Assembly: GCA_958510875.1 (NCBI GenBank)
Contig: OY294070.1
Span: 15,057,631-15,121,630 of the forward strand
Direction: 5' to 3'
Origin: Endomychus coccineus
Taxonomy: Eukaryota; Arthropoda; Insecta; Coleoptera; Endomychidae
Length of the DNA stretch: 64,000 nt
A model generated the notes under the pieces. It did not search any database, was not told the origin of the DNA, and was given only the letters and a program-made list of their open reading frames with translations. Numbering within the stretch: the first letter of the stretch is position 1; each line of letters begins with the position of its first letter. Shown here piece by piece: positions 50,930 to 62,956 of the stretch. Both the position numbers and the translations under genes were made by a program.

Positions 50930-51172
50930 CAAACCCATCGACATATACGTATGGACTTCGCGTGGCAATGATAAGCGCGGCTAGTGCAGGCGAGAGAGGG
51001 AAAACGAAGAGGCCGGCCCTATCGCGTTTCTATTGGCCGCTGCGTACTGTAGCTAGTATGTTTACGTCCCGAGCGGGCCTTTTCGTTTTCCCTCTCTCTC
51101 GCCTGCACTAGCCGCGCTTATCATTTGCCACGCGCAGTCCATATGTATATGTCGATGGTTAAACCATGATTT
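50930..51172. mobile_element. Palindromic MITE upstream of MRPL18
   Basis: Arms of about 85 bp (about 50934-51020 and 51080-51168) are near-perfect inverses, starting catcgacatatac; they include ggctagtgcaggcgagagag. Much more GC-rich than its surroundings. About 210 bp upstream of the MRPL18 start codon. Target duplication not resolved. Confidence 0.85.
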
Positions 51173-52103
51173 ATTCTATGGTCTATTTAAATAAGCGAAT
51201 CAATCGAACTAATTATTACACGTAGTTAGTATATGAATATAAATTTAATACAATAGATATTATATATAATATCTATATTTAATACCTTTGATTGGAAAAC
51301 CTCTTGGTGAAATTGATTAATTGAGTAATTAATTAATACAGATATCATCAATTTGACATAGTACATGTAATTAAACATGTAATTAAGGCTATGCGATCTA
51401 ACTTATCCGTGGATCACTAACTTCCCTCACCCACAATTTGTTAGCACAATTTTTCGCTTTCGGACCCTGCGGTTTTAATGTACGATTGTAATATAATTAT
51501 ATTCAATAGATTTCTTTATAACTAATAGATTAAAGTTAAAACATTATACTCTATGTCAAGTCATTGAAAGTTTATTGGAATTGACAATATACGTATACAA
51601 ACGGATAATGACCAAGGGGGCTGGCTTAATGATAACCTACCTACTCCTAATTATCATAATACTTCGTCTTACTGAAGAATTATGTTTAAGATTGTACAAA
51701 AATATGATAAAAATATAAAGTATCTACTAAATTTTCAGTTCATAACATAAGCTTCAAAACAAAGACTATAGCTACACCTACTACAAAGAGTACCTACTCA
51801 AATAACTATTATTTATCAATCAATGGATTGTGAAGAACTGAAAAAGGCTAATTTTGGTCCGTGGACGGTTATAAAGCTTCAGTCTTATCATCCGGAAATT
51901 TTTAGCCGGAACAGAATAACCAAACCGAACTATTTATAGGAATAACAAAGAAGATAAATAAAGTGGTAGACTACCGATGAATTCGAAGGATATCGTTCTG
52001 CGAGTATAGAATTAAAAGGATATGTTTATTGCCGGCCTTCTCCTGTTCCTGTTTACGATGCGTTTTATTCTACTTGAATCACATAGTTTTAGTGGCTTCT
52101 GTG
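51173..52103. other. AT-rich DNA, no feature recognised
   Basis: Short chance frames only. Confidence 0.35.
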
Positions 52104-54012
52104 AGTCGGAAAAATATGAAAATATTTCAGAGCCTAACGAAACTCTGTACTGAACCCCCCCCCCCCCCCCGTTTTGAGGATGCTGAACACGATGGCGGTG
52201 GTTTAAACTCTTTCTGAGTTGACCGTCACCCCCAAACGGCCAAAAACAAACCCCAAAAAGGGTGCAACGCGGATATACCGACATATTCCGAGAAAAACTG
52301 CGTCACCTCCCGTTTTCGAGGATGCTGAACATGATGCCGGTACTTTGGAATTTCTCCGAGTCAACCCCACCCCTTAAACGGCAAAAAACAACCCCCGAAA
52401 GAGGTGAAACTCGGATATACCGACATATTCCGAGAAAAACTGCGTCACCTCCCGTTTTCGAGTGTGCTGAATACGATGATGATTCTGGATCTTCTCCCCG
52501 AAGCAAACTAACCGCTGAAACGGACAACAACTACCCCTTTGATACCCTGAATTTATGAAGTGGATAAGAAAAATCCGATAAGAGAAAATGTATAACAAAT
52601 CATTGAATACACACCGGATGATGTTTCCACATTTGTTGACTGACTGTTCACCCTGAAAAATGGGCGTATACATCGTGTCTGGCTAGGTTATTTGGTGGTT
52701 TTTAGGTGAGAAAATCTCCTGTATGGAATCAGTGGTACAATTTTACATATTTTATTCTATTGAATCATGAACATTTTCATTTCACGCGTACAATTACTTA
52801 TTAACTATATATACAAATATAAAACTGTTTCATTGACGCATATAACTACATATCCACTATATATCCATATAAAACATTATTATTGACACCTACAATTACA
52901 TTCATTATAGATAAATATAAAACATCGTTATAAAATCCGTTTTCATAAAAAAAAATGATCCGCTCAATATAATCTACGTCGCTTACAAGTGGAATTACAG
53001 GGTTTCACCCCTTTCGGGGGTTGTTTTTTGCCGTTTAAGGGGTGGGGTTGACTCGGAGAAATTCCAAAGTACCGGCATCGTGTTCAGCATCCTCGAAAAC
53101 GGGAGGTGACGAGGTTTTTCTCGGAATATGTCGGTATATCCGCGTTTCACCCCTTTCGGGGTTTGTTTTTTGCCGTTTAAAGGGTGGGGTTGACTCGGAG
53201 AAATTCCAAAGTACCGGCATCGTGTTCAGCATCCTCGAAAACGGGAAGGGACGCGGTTTTTCTCGGAATATGTTGGTATATCCGCGTTTCACCCTTTTTG
53301 AGGGTTGTTTTTGGCCGTTTGGGGGTAACGGTCAACTCATAAAGAGTTTAAACCACCGCCATCGTGTTCAGCATCCTCGAAAACGGGAGGTGACGCGGTT
53401 TTTCTCGGAATATGTCGGTATATCCGCGTTTCACCCCTTTCGGGGGTTGTTTTTTGCCGTTTAAAGGGTGGGGTTGACTCGGAGAAATTCCAAAGTACCG
53501 GCATCGTGTTCAGCATCCTCGAAAACGGGAAGGGACGCGGTTTTTCTCGGAATATGTTGGTATATCCGCGTTTCACCCTTTTTGAGGGTTGTTTTTGGCC
53601 GTTTGGGGGTAACGGTCAACTCATAAAGAGTTTAAACCACCGCCATCGTGTTCAGCATCCTCGAAAACGGGAGGTGACGCGGTTTTTCTCGGAATATGTT
53701 GGTATATCCGCGTTTCACCCCTTTCGGGGGTTGTTTTTTGCCGTTTAAAGGGTGGGGTTGACTCGGAGAAATTCCAAAGTACCGGCATCGTGTTCAGCAT
53801 CCTCGAAAACGGGAAGGGACGCGGTTTTTCTCGGAATATGTTGGTATATCCGCGTTTCACCCTTTTTGGGGGTTGTTTTTGGCCGTTTGGGGGGTGACGG
53901 TCAACTCAGAAAGAGTTTAAACCACCGCCATCGTGTTCAGGATCCTCGAAAACGGGGGGGGGGAGTCTCGTTAGGCTCTGAAATATTTGCTTTTTTCGGC
54001 CTTTTTTCCGAC
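52104..54012. mobile_element. GC-rich foldback-type element
   Basis: Outer ends are inverse: gtcggaaaaa..atatttcagagcctaacga at 52104-52140 against 53970-54012, followed by C/G runs. Left arm has 3 monomers (about 52160-52500) and right arm 7 in the opposite orientation (about 53000-53950), period about 142 bp, alternating two subtypes (gatgccggtacttt and gatggcggtggttt). The 450-bp centre is AT-rich and unique. No transposase. Confidence 0.88.
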
Positions 54013-54424
54013 TATTTATTGAAATCTGCAAAACAATGTAGAAATAGGAGGTAAACTAAATTGATGTAATGATTTACATCATCCATTTTCGCTTATTTAG
54101 GAGAAGGTGCCATATGCGCCCGCAAGGGGGACCAGGGTAACATTTGCCTCTCCCTGGAAATTTGCAAATTGCGCAGAATAAAAACGTGGATCACTTGTCA
54201 TGTCAATTCATCGAGAGCTAATCGAGAAGGCAAACTGCAACATTTTTGAAAATCTGTCGTGATATGATTGAAAATTTAAACCAGCAAATTATTTCCAACT
54301 CTATGAAGAGTAAAGCAACCGAAGACATTAATGAAAGACCAGCCAAATTATTACATAAGGAAGTACAAACAAATAAACATGCGACAGATTTAAAATTAAG
54401 CGATACATATTCTATCAAAAGGTA

Positions 54425-54512
54425 GTACACGAGGGGAACTTATTTTATTCCTCAACATAATTTTCTTGTAGCCCGACATACTTCGTCCAACGTTTTTCTA
54501 ATTTTGAATTTT
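54425..54512 (-). mobile_element. Mariner 3' remnant
   Basis: Minus strand encodes KLEKRWTKYVGLQENYVEE-like sequence, the C-terminus of a mariner transposase, followed by a terminus-like cccctcgtgta. Confidence 0.6.
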
Positions 54513-55540
54513 GTTATTCTATTATTTTTCAAGAAAGAATTTAATTTGTTATTGGATCTTCTGTTAATCTGGTTGTTTATACCTTGGTAGCTATCGTTCA
54601 ATAGCATTGCACCTTACTCGTTCCGCTGATGGGCTCGAGAGAACGAAATATGTCTCCGGAACAATTCGTTGCAATGTTACTAGGGCACCGTTACGATTGT
54701 TATATTCTTTGTACCTCGATATTCGTGGAGACACCTAACAAGGGAAGTAGTAGTTTTTAAGAATTGTCGAAAATTTCTATGTTAAGATACGGTAGAATAC
54801 TCGTATAAGTGAAGCTTTCCATTCTACCTACTAAAAGGGAACGTAATGATGAATCTAATATTTGTTAGAAAAAGTGTATGCTTGATCAATAAATATAAAG
54901 TAAACATTTTATTTGTGTAAATAACCATTGTACAAACTGCTAATTATACATTCACGGATACCTACTCATGGCCATTTGGTTATCAAGGAATTAGTAGCGC
55001 GAAAACGTTCGCGTTAATGATACTAATTGGGCGTTAAATCTTGGGGATCGCCTAAAAATACCCCATTAGAATAAGACAAAATATTGATTTTGTCCAATGG
55101 AAATCAATAACATATTCCAATCTGAACAGATTGCTTTATAAATAGGTGAAGAACAGTGATTGTTTTGATGATTATAGTCTGTTCACGATAAGAAAGAAAT
55201 AGTATCACAGCAACAACCAGGTTTACGATGTTCTTGAATATAACTAACTTAAACCTTTCTAAAAATAAAGAGGCCCCCCTCCAGCTTATTTCACAACCAC
55301 ATTAAAATGATAAATATCACTTCACATACATGTTGTTTGTTTAAATATTGCACATTAATCAATAACGTAAAATTATTCACTTTATCAAACTATAACTACA
55401 ACTATCATGCTCATCTAAAACCCCAGAAAACTAATATATTTCCACTAATCACTTAGATAAATTTAATTTTGCAACAAAGCTATATCTGTCTTGGCAACAA
55501 CTATGTTTCTGCTCCATTACAACGATCTGATGGAAATGAC
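54513..55540. other. AT-rich intergenic DNA
   Basis: No feature recognised. Confidence 0.35.
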
Positions 55541-55618
55541 CATAGATTAGATATCCCGAACACAGCTTTGTAGATGATGGCACACTTCATACCGCTTTCT
55601 CATCTAGAGCCCCTATAC

Positions 55619-56551
55619 CAAGGGTTCCCAACCGATGTACCACTGGTGGTACGCGGGAAGGTTTCAGGTGGCACGCGTGAGTGATGTGTGATCAACATGC
55701 TATTAATAACTTCTGTACGCATGAGCTCTATCATCATTTTTTGAAAAAAATTAGATATCTCCAATGCCAGATGTGGTTGCAGATATCATTGTTCTCTTGG
55801 AAGGCCTTCAAAAAAGCTTTAAGAAGTATTTCTCTGAAGATTATTCAAAAGTGGACTGGATCAGAAATCCTTTTTCGGGAACCTCACCAAATGAATTGGA
55901 ACTAAAAGAAAGTTTCATCGATCTTACAGAAGATAGTTCCATGAAAGATTATTTTAAAGAGAAATCTTTAATTAACTTCTGGAGCGGATGTAAAACCGAG
56001 TACCCTTTGATCTTCCGGCAAACTCTGCTATTTTTGATGCCATTTGTTACGAGTTACTTGTGTGAGAGTGGATTTTCTGAACTCTTGTGCATTAAAAATA
56101 AACATAGAAGCAGAATAAGTGTTGAAGAGGACTTAAGAGTGAAGATAAGTTCCATGACTCCTAATGTTGATATTTTAATCACAGGCAAACAACAACAAGT
56201 TTCGCACTAAAGACTATAAAAGTATATTTTGTATGATGATTAATTTTTTGCTGAGTTTGTACTAATTTTTTATTTGTATGTTTTTAGACCTATGGGTAAT
56301 AAATAAAACTGTAAATAAATACCATTTTAATCTTTTTATTTCTCCTTTATTTTGAGCATGTTATAAATAAACAAATATCTAACCATTAAATATGAAGTTT
56401 TCTCAGGAATTTGTTTCAAAAAGCCTGTGAACACTTTCAGAAGAATAAATACTAAATATTATACGTTTATAAAATATTTAGGTCTGGTGGTACGCCAAAA
56501 TGTCTCAAAAAGTCAAGTGATACGCAGGTGCAAAAAGGTTGGGAGCCCCTG
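55619..56551 (+). mobile_element. hAT element, 933 bp, with 8-bp target duplication
   Basis: TIRs CAAGGGTTCCCAACC and (inverse) CAGGGGCTCCCAACC. Target duplication ccctatac at 55611-55618 and 56552-56559, matching the uninterrupted LINE at 12.07 kb. Internally deleted: only the transposase C-terminus remains. Confidence 0.96.
55764..56210 (+). pseudogene. hAT transposase C-terminal fragment
   Basis: 148 codons. Contains LINFWSGCKTEYPLIFRQTLLFL and TSYLCESGFSELLCIKNKHR, then VEEDLRVKISS: the hAT dimerisation region of the ZBED/SCAND3-related type. The N-terminal zinc finger and catalytic region are missing, so it cannot transpose alone. The frame is otherwise open. Confidence 0.88.
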
Positions 56552-57402
56552 CCCTATACCATCCAATGAAGCCAGAGGAGCGAGACAGAGACAGGTTGAC
56601 GCGATTAATGGAGATCTGGCAAAGATTTTGAAATGGGGCTCTGATAATCTAGTAGAGTTTAATGCAACCAAAACTCAAGCGTGCGTCTTGTCCAGGAAGG
56701 GGGATTCCACTATCCCTAATATGATGATGTCAGGTACAACTATTCATATGAAGTCTCCCATATCAATGCTGGGGATCACCACCAACAGCACCCTCTCATA
56801 CGATGATCATGTGAGGTCCATTGCGAAAACAGCTTCCCAAAAACTTGGTTTTCTATTCCGTGTCAAGAGTTACTTTACATCCCAGCAGCTACTCATAATC
56901 TACAAAGCACAGATTGGACCTGTTCTGGAGTACTGTTTACATGCTTGGAGTTCGGCCACCAAACATATGCTCAAGCTGTTGGATTCTATCCAGATGAGAG
57001 CTATTCGTCTGATGGATGATGTCACATTGCTAACTTCATTGCGCTCTCTAGAACATCGTAGAATGGTGGGAGATCTCTCCCTTTTCTATAGATAAATCAA
57101 TGGTCGTCTGTTGTTCCACCACGAGATTCCAGATAGGCGGACTAGAAGAGCTCAAACTAGTCACCCCTTCATTATCAAGCTCAAGACCTGGCGAACTTTC
57201 TACTACCCGACTTCATTTTTCAATCGAACAGCAAAGTTGTGGAACTCTTCACCTAGTGAGACTCTTCTCTATGGCTATAACCTCCAAACCTTCAAGAAAA
57301 ATTCGAATGTCTATCTCCTCTCCCAACATTCCACCGCTGGCTGACCCGATCACTACTCTTGTTCCAAAATCATCTTCATTTATAACCAATTTACACCGTT
57401 GA

Positions 57403-57779
57403 CGTTTTATTTTAGCTGTTGCAAGAGTTTCCGCTCTGGTTTACCAGTTGAGACATTCATTTGTAAAGCTGCAGAAACTCTGTTGTTAGAGATCACAACC
57501 GTTATACGTTAATCTCCAAAGTACCTAATTTATTATTGATGGTAAATGTAGGTAGAATTATAGATAGTTCTTATAAGAAATGTTTCTGTACTTCCGAAAT
57601 TTAGTTAATTTACTTCAACGAATTTATGAACTGCCAAGTCAATTGGATGGAATCGATTGATTAATCCTGCAACTTTGGAAACTGTTGTTTGTTAACTGTT
57701 AAAATGAAATATTCCTCTTTAGACGAAGATAGCGCACAGCCCTTACATGGGGGAATTATTCAAATGAATTGGTTACCAA
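57403..57779. other. Intergenic DNA
   Basis: No feature recognised. Confidence 0.35.
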
Positions 57780-58255
57780 GAGCAAAATAAATGAAATATA
57801 TATTTATTCATTTGTTATTAGTAAATACAATTTTATTTAGGTAAAAGTTTTTCATCTTATCATAGTTTTTTTGAAGAAATTTTAAAAGCATATTTTTGTA
57901 ATTTTTCACAAATAATTTGAATAACGAATTTATTAAATTTCATAGTTATTGAGTATAACAAATTAATTAATATTTATAATTATGAATTGATTTTTAAAAT
58001 AATTTTTAGGGAAATATAGCAAAATAAATGAAATATATATTTATTCATTTGTTATTAGTATATACAATTTTATTTAGGTAAAAGTTTTTCATCTTATCAT
58101 AGTTTTTTTGAAGAAATTTTAAAAGCATATTTTTGTAATTTTTCACAAGTAATTTGAATAACGAATTTATTAAATTTTACAGTTATTGAGTATAACAAAT
58201 TAATTAATATTTATAATTATGAATTGATTTTTAAAATAATTTTTAGGGAAATATT
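57780..58255. repeat. Tandem duplication, 238-bp unit, 2 copies
   Basis: 57780-58017 and 58018-58255 are almost identical (agcaaaataaatgaaatata ... tttttagggaaatat). Only a few substitutions, so the duplication is recent. Confidence 0.93.
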
Positions 58256-59000
58256 ATTAATTTTCATATTGATAATTAATTAAATAAAAAGTTTAGGTAA
58301 ATTAATTATTTATTATTAGAATATGGAAAATTATTTTGAAAATTTCTTGATGTAAATTTAAAAGAACTATTTTTATTCTTAATCTTTATTTCATTAATTA
58401 AATAAATAAAAAATAGCTAAGTTAACTATTTTTTATTAAAATATGAAAGATTATTTTGAACATTTCTTGATTTAAATTTAAAACAAATAAATTTATTTTT
58501 ATTATTTTTAAGAAAACATTAATTTTATTATATTTTATTAGTATTGAAAAAGAATTTTGAAAAATAAATATTACGGCAAATTATTGCCTATGACGTCATT
58601 TCTTCCTTATCATGAACTGGGTTATACATTTCAGTAATTCAGTATTCGAAGGATTTATATCATAATTATTCCTCCGCTCTAATTGGAAACGAGCATATTA
58701 AGGGAAGTTCATAGAAATTGCTTATTGGAATCCAAAAGTTTTGCTCCACATTATGTTGATCACGTACACGTACACTTCTGAATAAGGTCAACTATTGAAA
58801 GATCGATAAGAGAGTACATAAAGCGAAAGTATGAGGAAAAACGAGGAATCCCAAAGTAGAGTCTGATAGTATGAAGCCACAACCTGACCGTTCACTATCG
58901 TAGATTCAAATTCGTATTTTAAACCTTTAACAAAATGGTTTTTATTTCTATGTACATAAGTATCAATATATCTATGATTTCGGCGTTTATGTAGTGTAAA
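58256..59000. other. AT-rich intergenic DNA
   Basis: 58320-58560 has loosely repeated aaaatagctaa-type sequence; nothing else recognised. Confidence 0.35.
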
Positions 59001-59214
59001 ATCATTTTAACTTTCGGATGTTGGATAATTTAACTCAAGTCAACACAAAACTTGTAACATTTAATTTAGAAATAATGCTGGCAATAAAGCTAAATCTAAA
59101 ATTATGTCCTTAAATAGTAGGAATCAATCTGAAAGTGGTACAAATTGAGGGATTTGTTTATACAGGTGTTTGGTTGGGAGTTTATTCACAAAATTATTGA
59201 TAATGATTCTTGAC

Positions 59215-60030
59215 CCAGATATGAATTACATATAAGTTCTCGGAAAATAGGTCACACAAACACATATGGTTATTATTTCGTATTTAAGTATGTTTCGGTC
59301 TCAAGACCATCATCCGAAGACGTTCAAATGTCTAAAACGGCATTTATTAAAACTAATTGAAACAAGCACAAAGCGTCCTCATCACACCAATTTCAATTTA
59401 AAATGCCCACGTCGCCGAAACGAACGAAAACACGAGTAATCGAAATTGTAACACATTGATATTTCAAGTATATGAATATGTATCAAGAAGCCACTGCATA
59501 GCAATATACTTCTAATATTCGAAGTCATATTATTCAATGTTTGAATAAGACTGAAACCATACTGTAACGCTCAAGTATCCAGTTTCGAACCATATGTTAA
59601 AGATTTATGAGGTAATAGAAAATGATTCTCAGACCTCATTAGAAATATTGCTATTTCAGCATTCTACCTCAAATATACTTTTAACATTATAAATACGCAT
59701 GTAGGAATTTGCAAGGGTTTTAATTAATTAAATTAGTATAAATCTGACTTAATGATTGAACGTCTGTTCTATGATTTACAGACTTGGAGTCACGTTTCAT
59801 GTGAATCATCTCCAAAATATATCTTTTTTGATAATTGGTTCCTTTAGTAAGAATATTAACATTTTTGTAATGGAATTGATTATAATCAAAACAATGTTTA
59901 ACAAGGGCGATGGAAGTTTTTGTTTCTAGTACTACACTTATGGCCAAACATTCTTTTTTCTAAATATTGTTTAGAGATTTCTGTATAAGTTCAATCGCAA
60001 TATAAACAATTTAATTTATATTCTGTATGG
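59215..60030 (-). mobile_element. Penelope-like element, GIY-YIG end and 3' region (minus)
   Basis: 59720-59947 reads VVLETKTSIALVKHCFDYNQFHY and KRYILEMIHMKRDSKSVNHRTD, the C-terminal GIY-YIG endonuclease region of Penelope-like retroelements. The 3' region runs to about 59215 and includes a hammerhead block. Confidence 0.88.
59279..59321 (-). ncRNA. Hammerhead ribozyme, one core change
   Basis: Minus strand: stem I GTCTT, CGGATGA (T4 to G), one extra T, stem II GGTC-TTGA-GACC, GAAAC intact, then a weakened stem III. Expected to be inactive or weak. Confidence 0.65.
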
Positions 60031-60735
60031 GTTTGTTTATCTGACTTAATGATTGAACGTCTGTTCTATGATTTAGAGACTTGGAGCAGTGTTGCTAGAT
60101 TGGGGGCTCTCCCCTACATTTTTTTTGCTTTTGGTGGGTATTTCAGGGGGTACATGTATTTAGGGGTTTTTGTTCGGGGATTTTTATTTGGATAGTGTTT
60201 TTAGCTTATTCATTAAGCATTACAAATTGTTGAATTAATCAAGCGACCAATAACAACATTTATAAGAGTGTAAGAAGCATAACATCCATTCCGTCATTCA
60301 AATATGCGCGATTATCTGCGTCATAACCCTATATAAGTAGAGGGCGACACCCGATTCCCTGGAAACGTGTGTCATGAATCACAAGCAAGAAGTCACATTT
60401 TATAATGTGTATATTATTTTTAGATTATTTAAAAGCTTAGGAGTTTATTTCAAATTTTAGGGGATTTGCAGCGTCATCTGGGGGTTATTGGGCGAAGCTA
60501 CCTGGCTACTCTGACTTGGAGTCATGTTTTATGTAAATCATCTCCAGGATAGATCATTCAGAATAATTGTTTTCCGGTCGAATTTGTTTTTGTTTCTAGT
60601 ACTATACTTGACCATACATTCTTTTTTATAAATATTGTTTAGAGATTCCTGTATAAGCCAATCTAAGCAATTTAATTTATATACTGTGTGGGTTTGTTTA
60701 TCTTTAGGTATTAAAGGTTTTAGATTTGAAAAACA
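60030..60735 (-). mobile_element. Second Penelope-like copy (minus), split by hAT MITE
   Basis: Minus strand again has the YKLNCL entry, a KNKFDRKT region and an EMI(Y/H)..HDSKS..RTD block, interrupted at 60087-60513. Lies in tandem with the previous copy. Confidence 0.8.
60087..60513. mobile_element. hAT-type MITE, 427 bp, 8-bp target duplication
   Basis: Termini CAGTGTTGCTAG and inverse CAGAGTAGCCAG. Perfect target duplication acttggag (60079-60086, 60514-60521). No coding capacity. Confidence 0.9.
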
Positions 60736-60779
60736 CAGTTAGAAGGTTTATGCACAACATTTGTATCATATGTTTTTAA

Positions 60780-61377
60780 ACAAATGAGTGACTACCCAAA
60801 AACATTTTACAACCCCATCATTAAAGAAAAAATAAACAAAATCAAAATTATATAAACGGTAACATAGATAATTTTATAACATTACCATATATTCCGGAGA
60901 ACTCAGAGAAAATTAAGAAATGTTGAAAAAAGTATGATATAAGTGTTGTACCTAAAAACGGTGTTGTTGAATATTTTCAAATCTAAAAGTTTTAATACCT
61001 AAAGATAAAAAAACCCATACAGTATATAAATTAAATTGTTTATATTGCGATGGGACTTATACAGAAATCTCTAAGCAATATTTACAAAAAAGAATTTATG
61101 CTCATAAGTGTAGTACTAGAAACAAAAACTTCTATCGCCCTTTTCAAATATTGTTTCGATTATAACCAATTCGATTACAAAAATGTTAATATGTTAATTA
61201 AAGAAACCAATTATTAAAAAAGATATATTCTGGAGATGATTCACATGAAACGTGATTCCAAGTCTGTAAATCATAGAACAGACGTTCAATTAAGTCAGAT
61301 TAATACTAATTTAATTAAAACCCTTGCAAATATCTATATGCGTCTTTATAATGTAAAAAGTATATTTAATTTATATA
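60780..61377 (+). mobile_element. Penelope-like copy (plus), linker and GIY-YIG end
   Basis: Plus strand: SDYPKTFYNPIIKEKINK linker, VLIPKDKKTHT entry, TKTSIALFKYCFDYNQFDYKN, then KRYILEMIHMKRDSKSVNHRTD. Followed by DD41D copy 2. Several stops; not functional. Confidence 0.85.
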
Positions 61378-62956
61378 CAGGATGTTCCATCTCAGACGAG
61401 CCACCCCGTATATTTCTTATCCCATAGTGAGTGGAAAAATCTCCCGAAACACGTCGAATGATTTTGTTTGGGGGACATCTTTTGACGTATATTTGAGGCT
61501 TGAACGAGCAACCCCCTAATAGGGGGCGCTTCAACCCCTCAAAATTGAATAGGGAAGAGGAGTTGAGTGATACGTCATTTGAAAGGTCTTGGAAGCCTCT
61601 TCACAACAGTGTATGAAAAACGTTAATTTGATGGACCGTTTTCGTCAAAAATTAATTTTGTTGCTCCAATGCGCCACCTTGAATATTTTGGTTATTTGTA
61701 CAATGTACAAGCTCATTTTTATCAAGCCTTTTTTACAAACTTGAACAATCTTCAAAAAATCACATTCGTAAAAAATTGAGTTGTGTTGTCATGCTTACAA
61801 TGGAAAAAATTATATCTGCGTGTTTAAATGAAATGTTCAAATTGTCCTCCATTGACTTCCATACAATAATACATTCTCTCAAACTAATAAATAAAAAAAC
61901 AGCAAAACATTTCCTTATGTTGCCTTCATTTTTTGTTCTTATAAGGTGTTTAGGCATAACTATAGAATTTGGAGCCATACAAATCCTCATGTATTTCGAG
62001 AAGCTCACACTCAACATCGGGAAAAGCTAAACGTTTGGGTAGGAATTTTGGGAGACCACCTAATTGGACCTATGTTTATTCCTGGTAATTTAAATGGCGA
62101 AATTTATCTTGAAATGTTGGAAAATGCGATTGATCCGTTAATAACTGAACAATTAGAAAACGATCCTCTACTACTTGAACAACAATTGCATTTCCAACAA
62201 GACGGAGCTCCTCCTCACTACGCCGCACCAGTTTGCCAATACCTCAATTTGCAATACCCCGGTCGTTGGATTGGAAGAAGAGATCCTATGGAGTGGCCTG
62301 CCCGATCTCCTGACCTGAACCCTCTGGACTTCTTCTTGTGGTGACATCTTAAGTTCAAGACTTTTGTGACTCAGCCTGAAAATTTGGACGAACTACGCCA
62401 ACGAATTGTAAATGAGTGTCGTCAAATAACTCCAATTATGCTGAACCATGTTAGAGACGGTTTTCAGTCAAGATTGTATTATTGTATGGAAGTCAATGGA
62501 GGACAATTTGAACATTTGATTTAAACACGCAGATTTAATTTTTCTCATTGTAAGCATGACAACACAATTCAATTTTTTTAAGAATGGGATTTTTTGAAGA
62601 TTGTTTAAGTTTGTAAAAAAGGCTTAATAAAAATGAGCTTGTACATTGTACAAATAACCAAAATATTCAAGGTGGCGCATTCGAGCAACAAAATTAATTT
62701 TTGGCGAAAACGATTCATCAAATTTACGTTTTTCATACACCGTTGTAAAGAGGCTTCCAAGACCTTTCAAATGACGTATCACGCAAACCCTCTCCCCTAT
62801 TCAATTTTGAGGGGTTGAAGCGCCCCCTATTCGGGGGTTGCTCATTCAAGCCTCAAACGTCAAAGGATGTCCCCCAAACAAAATCATTCGACGTGTTTCG
62901 GGAGATTTTTCCACTCACTATGGGATAAGAAATATATGGGGTGGCTCGTCTGAGAT
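61378..62956 (+). mobile_element. DD41D Tc1/mariner element (copy 2), right end truncated
   Basis: Left end caggatgttccatctcag after TA; long left arm to about 61930. The right arm stops at about 62956, before the terminal cctg, and joins the inverse of the 59.1-kb sequence. Inserted in the plus Penelope-like copy. Confidence 0.88.
61946..62524 (+). pseudogene. DD41D transposase remnant (copy 2)
   Basis: Starts within HNYRIWSHTNPHVF (N-terminal half and first Asp deleted), then LHFQQDGAPPHY and WPARSPDLNPLDFFLW followed by TGA at 62342. The rest of the frame continues to CMEVNGGQFEHLI and TAA, giving the intact C-terminus that copy 1 has lost. Confidence 0.85.

Larger units (their letters stand above)
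55541..57402 (+). mobile_element. LINE (jockey/CR1-like), interrupted by a hAT element
   Basis: 55541-55618 and 56552 onward are one element split by the hAT. The long frame reads VDAINGDLAKILKWGSDNLVEFN, ISMLGITTNSTLSYDDH, KLGFLFRVKSYFTSQQLLIIYKAQ, LEYCLHAWSSATKH and a C-terminal block IPDRRTRRAQTSHPF / FFNRTAKLWNSSPSE after one frameshift. Best-preserved copy of this family here. Confidence 0.9.

Noticed and set aside
52262..53860. Several overlapping 75-140-codon frames with repeated peptide motifs on both strands
   Set aside because: They are translations of the GC-rich foldback monomers, which lack stops in several frames at once; no initiation context or family similarity.
61760..62030. 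Frames on both strands near the start of DD41D copy 2
   Set aside because: They lie in the long left TIR and read through inverted arm sequence, not a gene.
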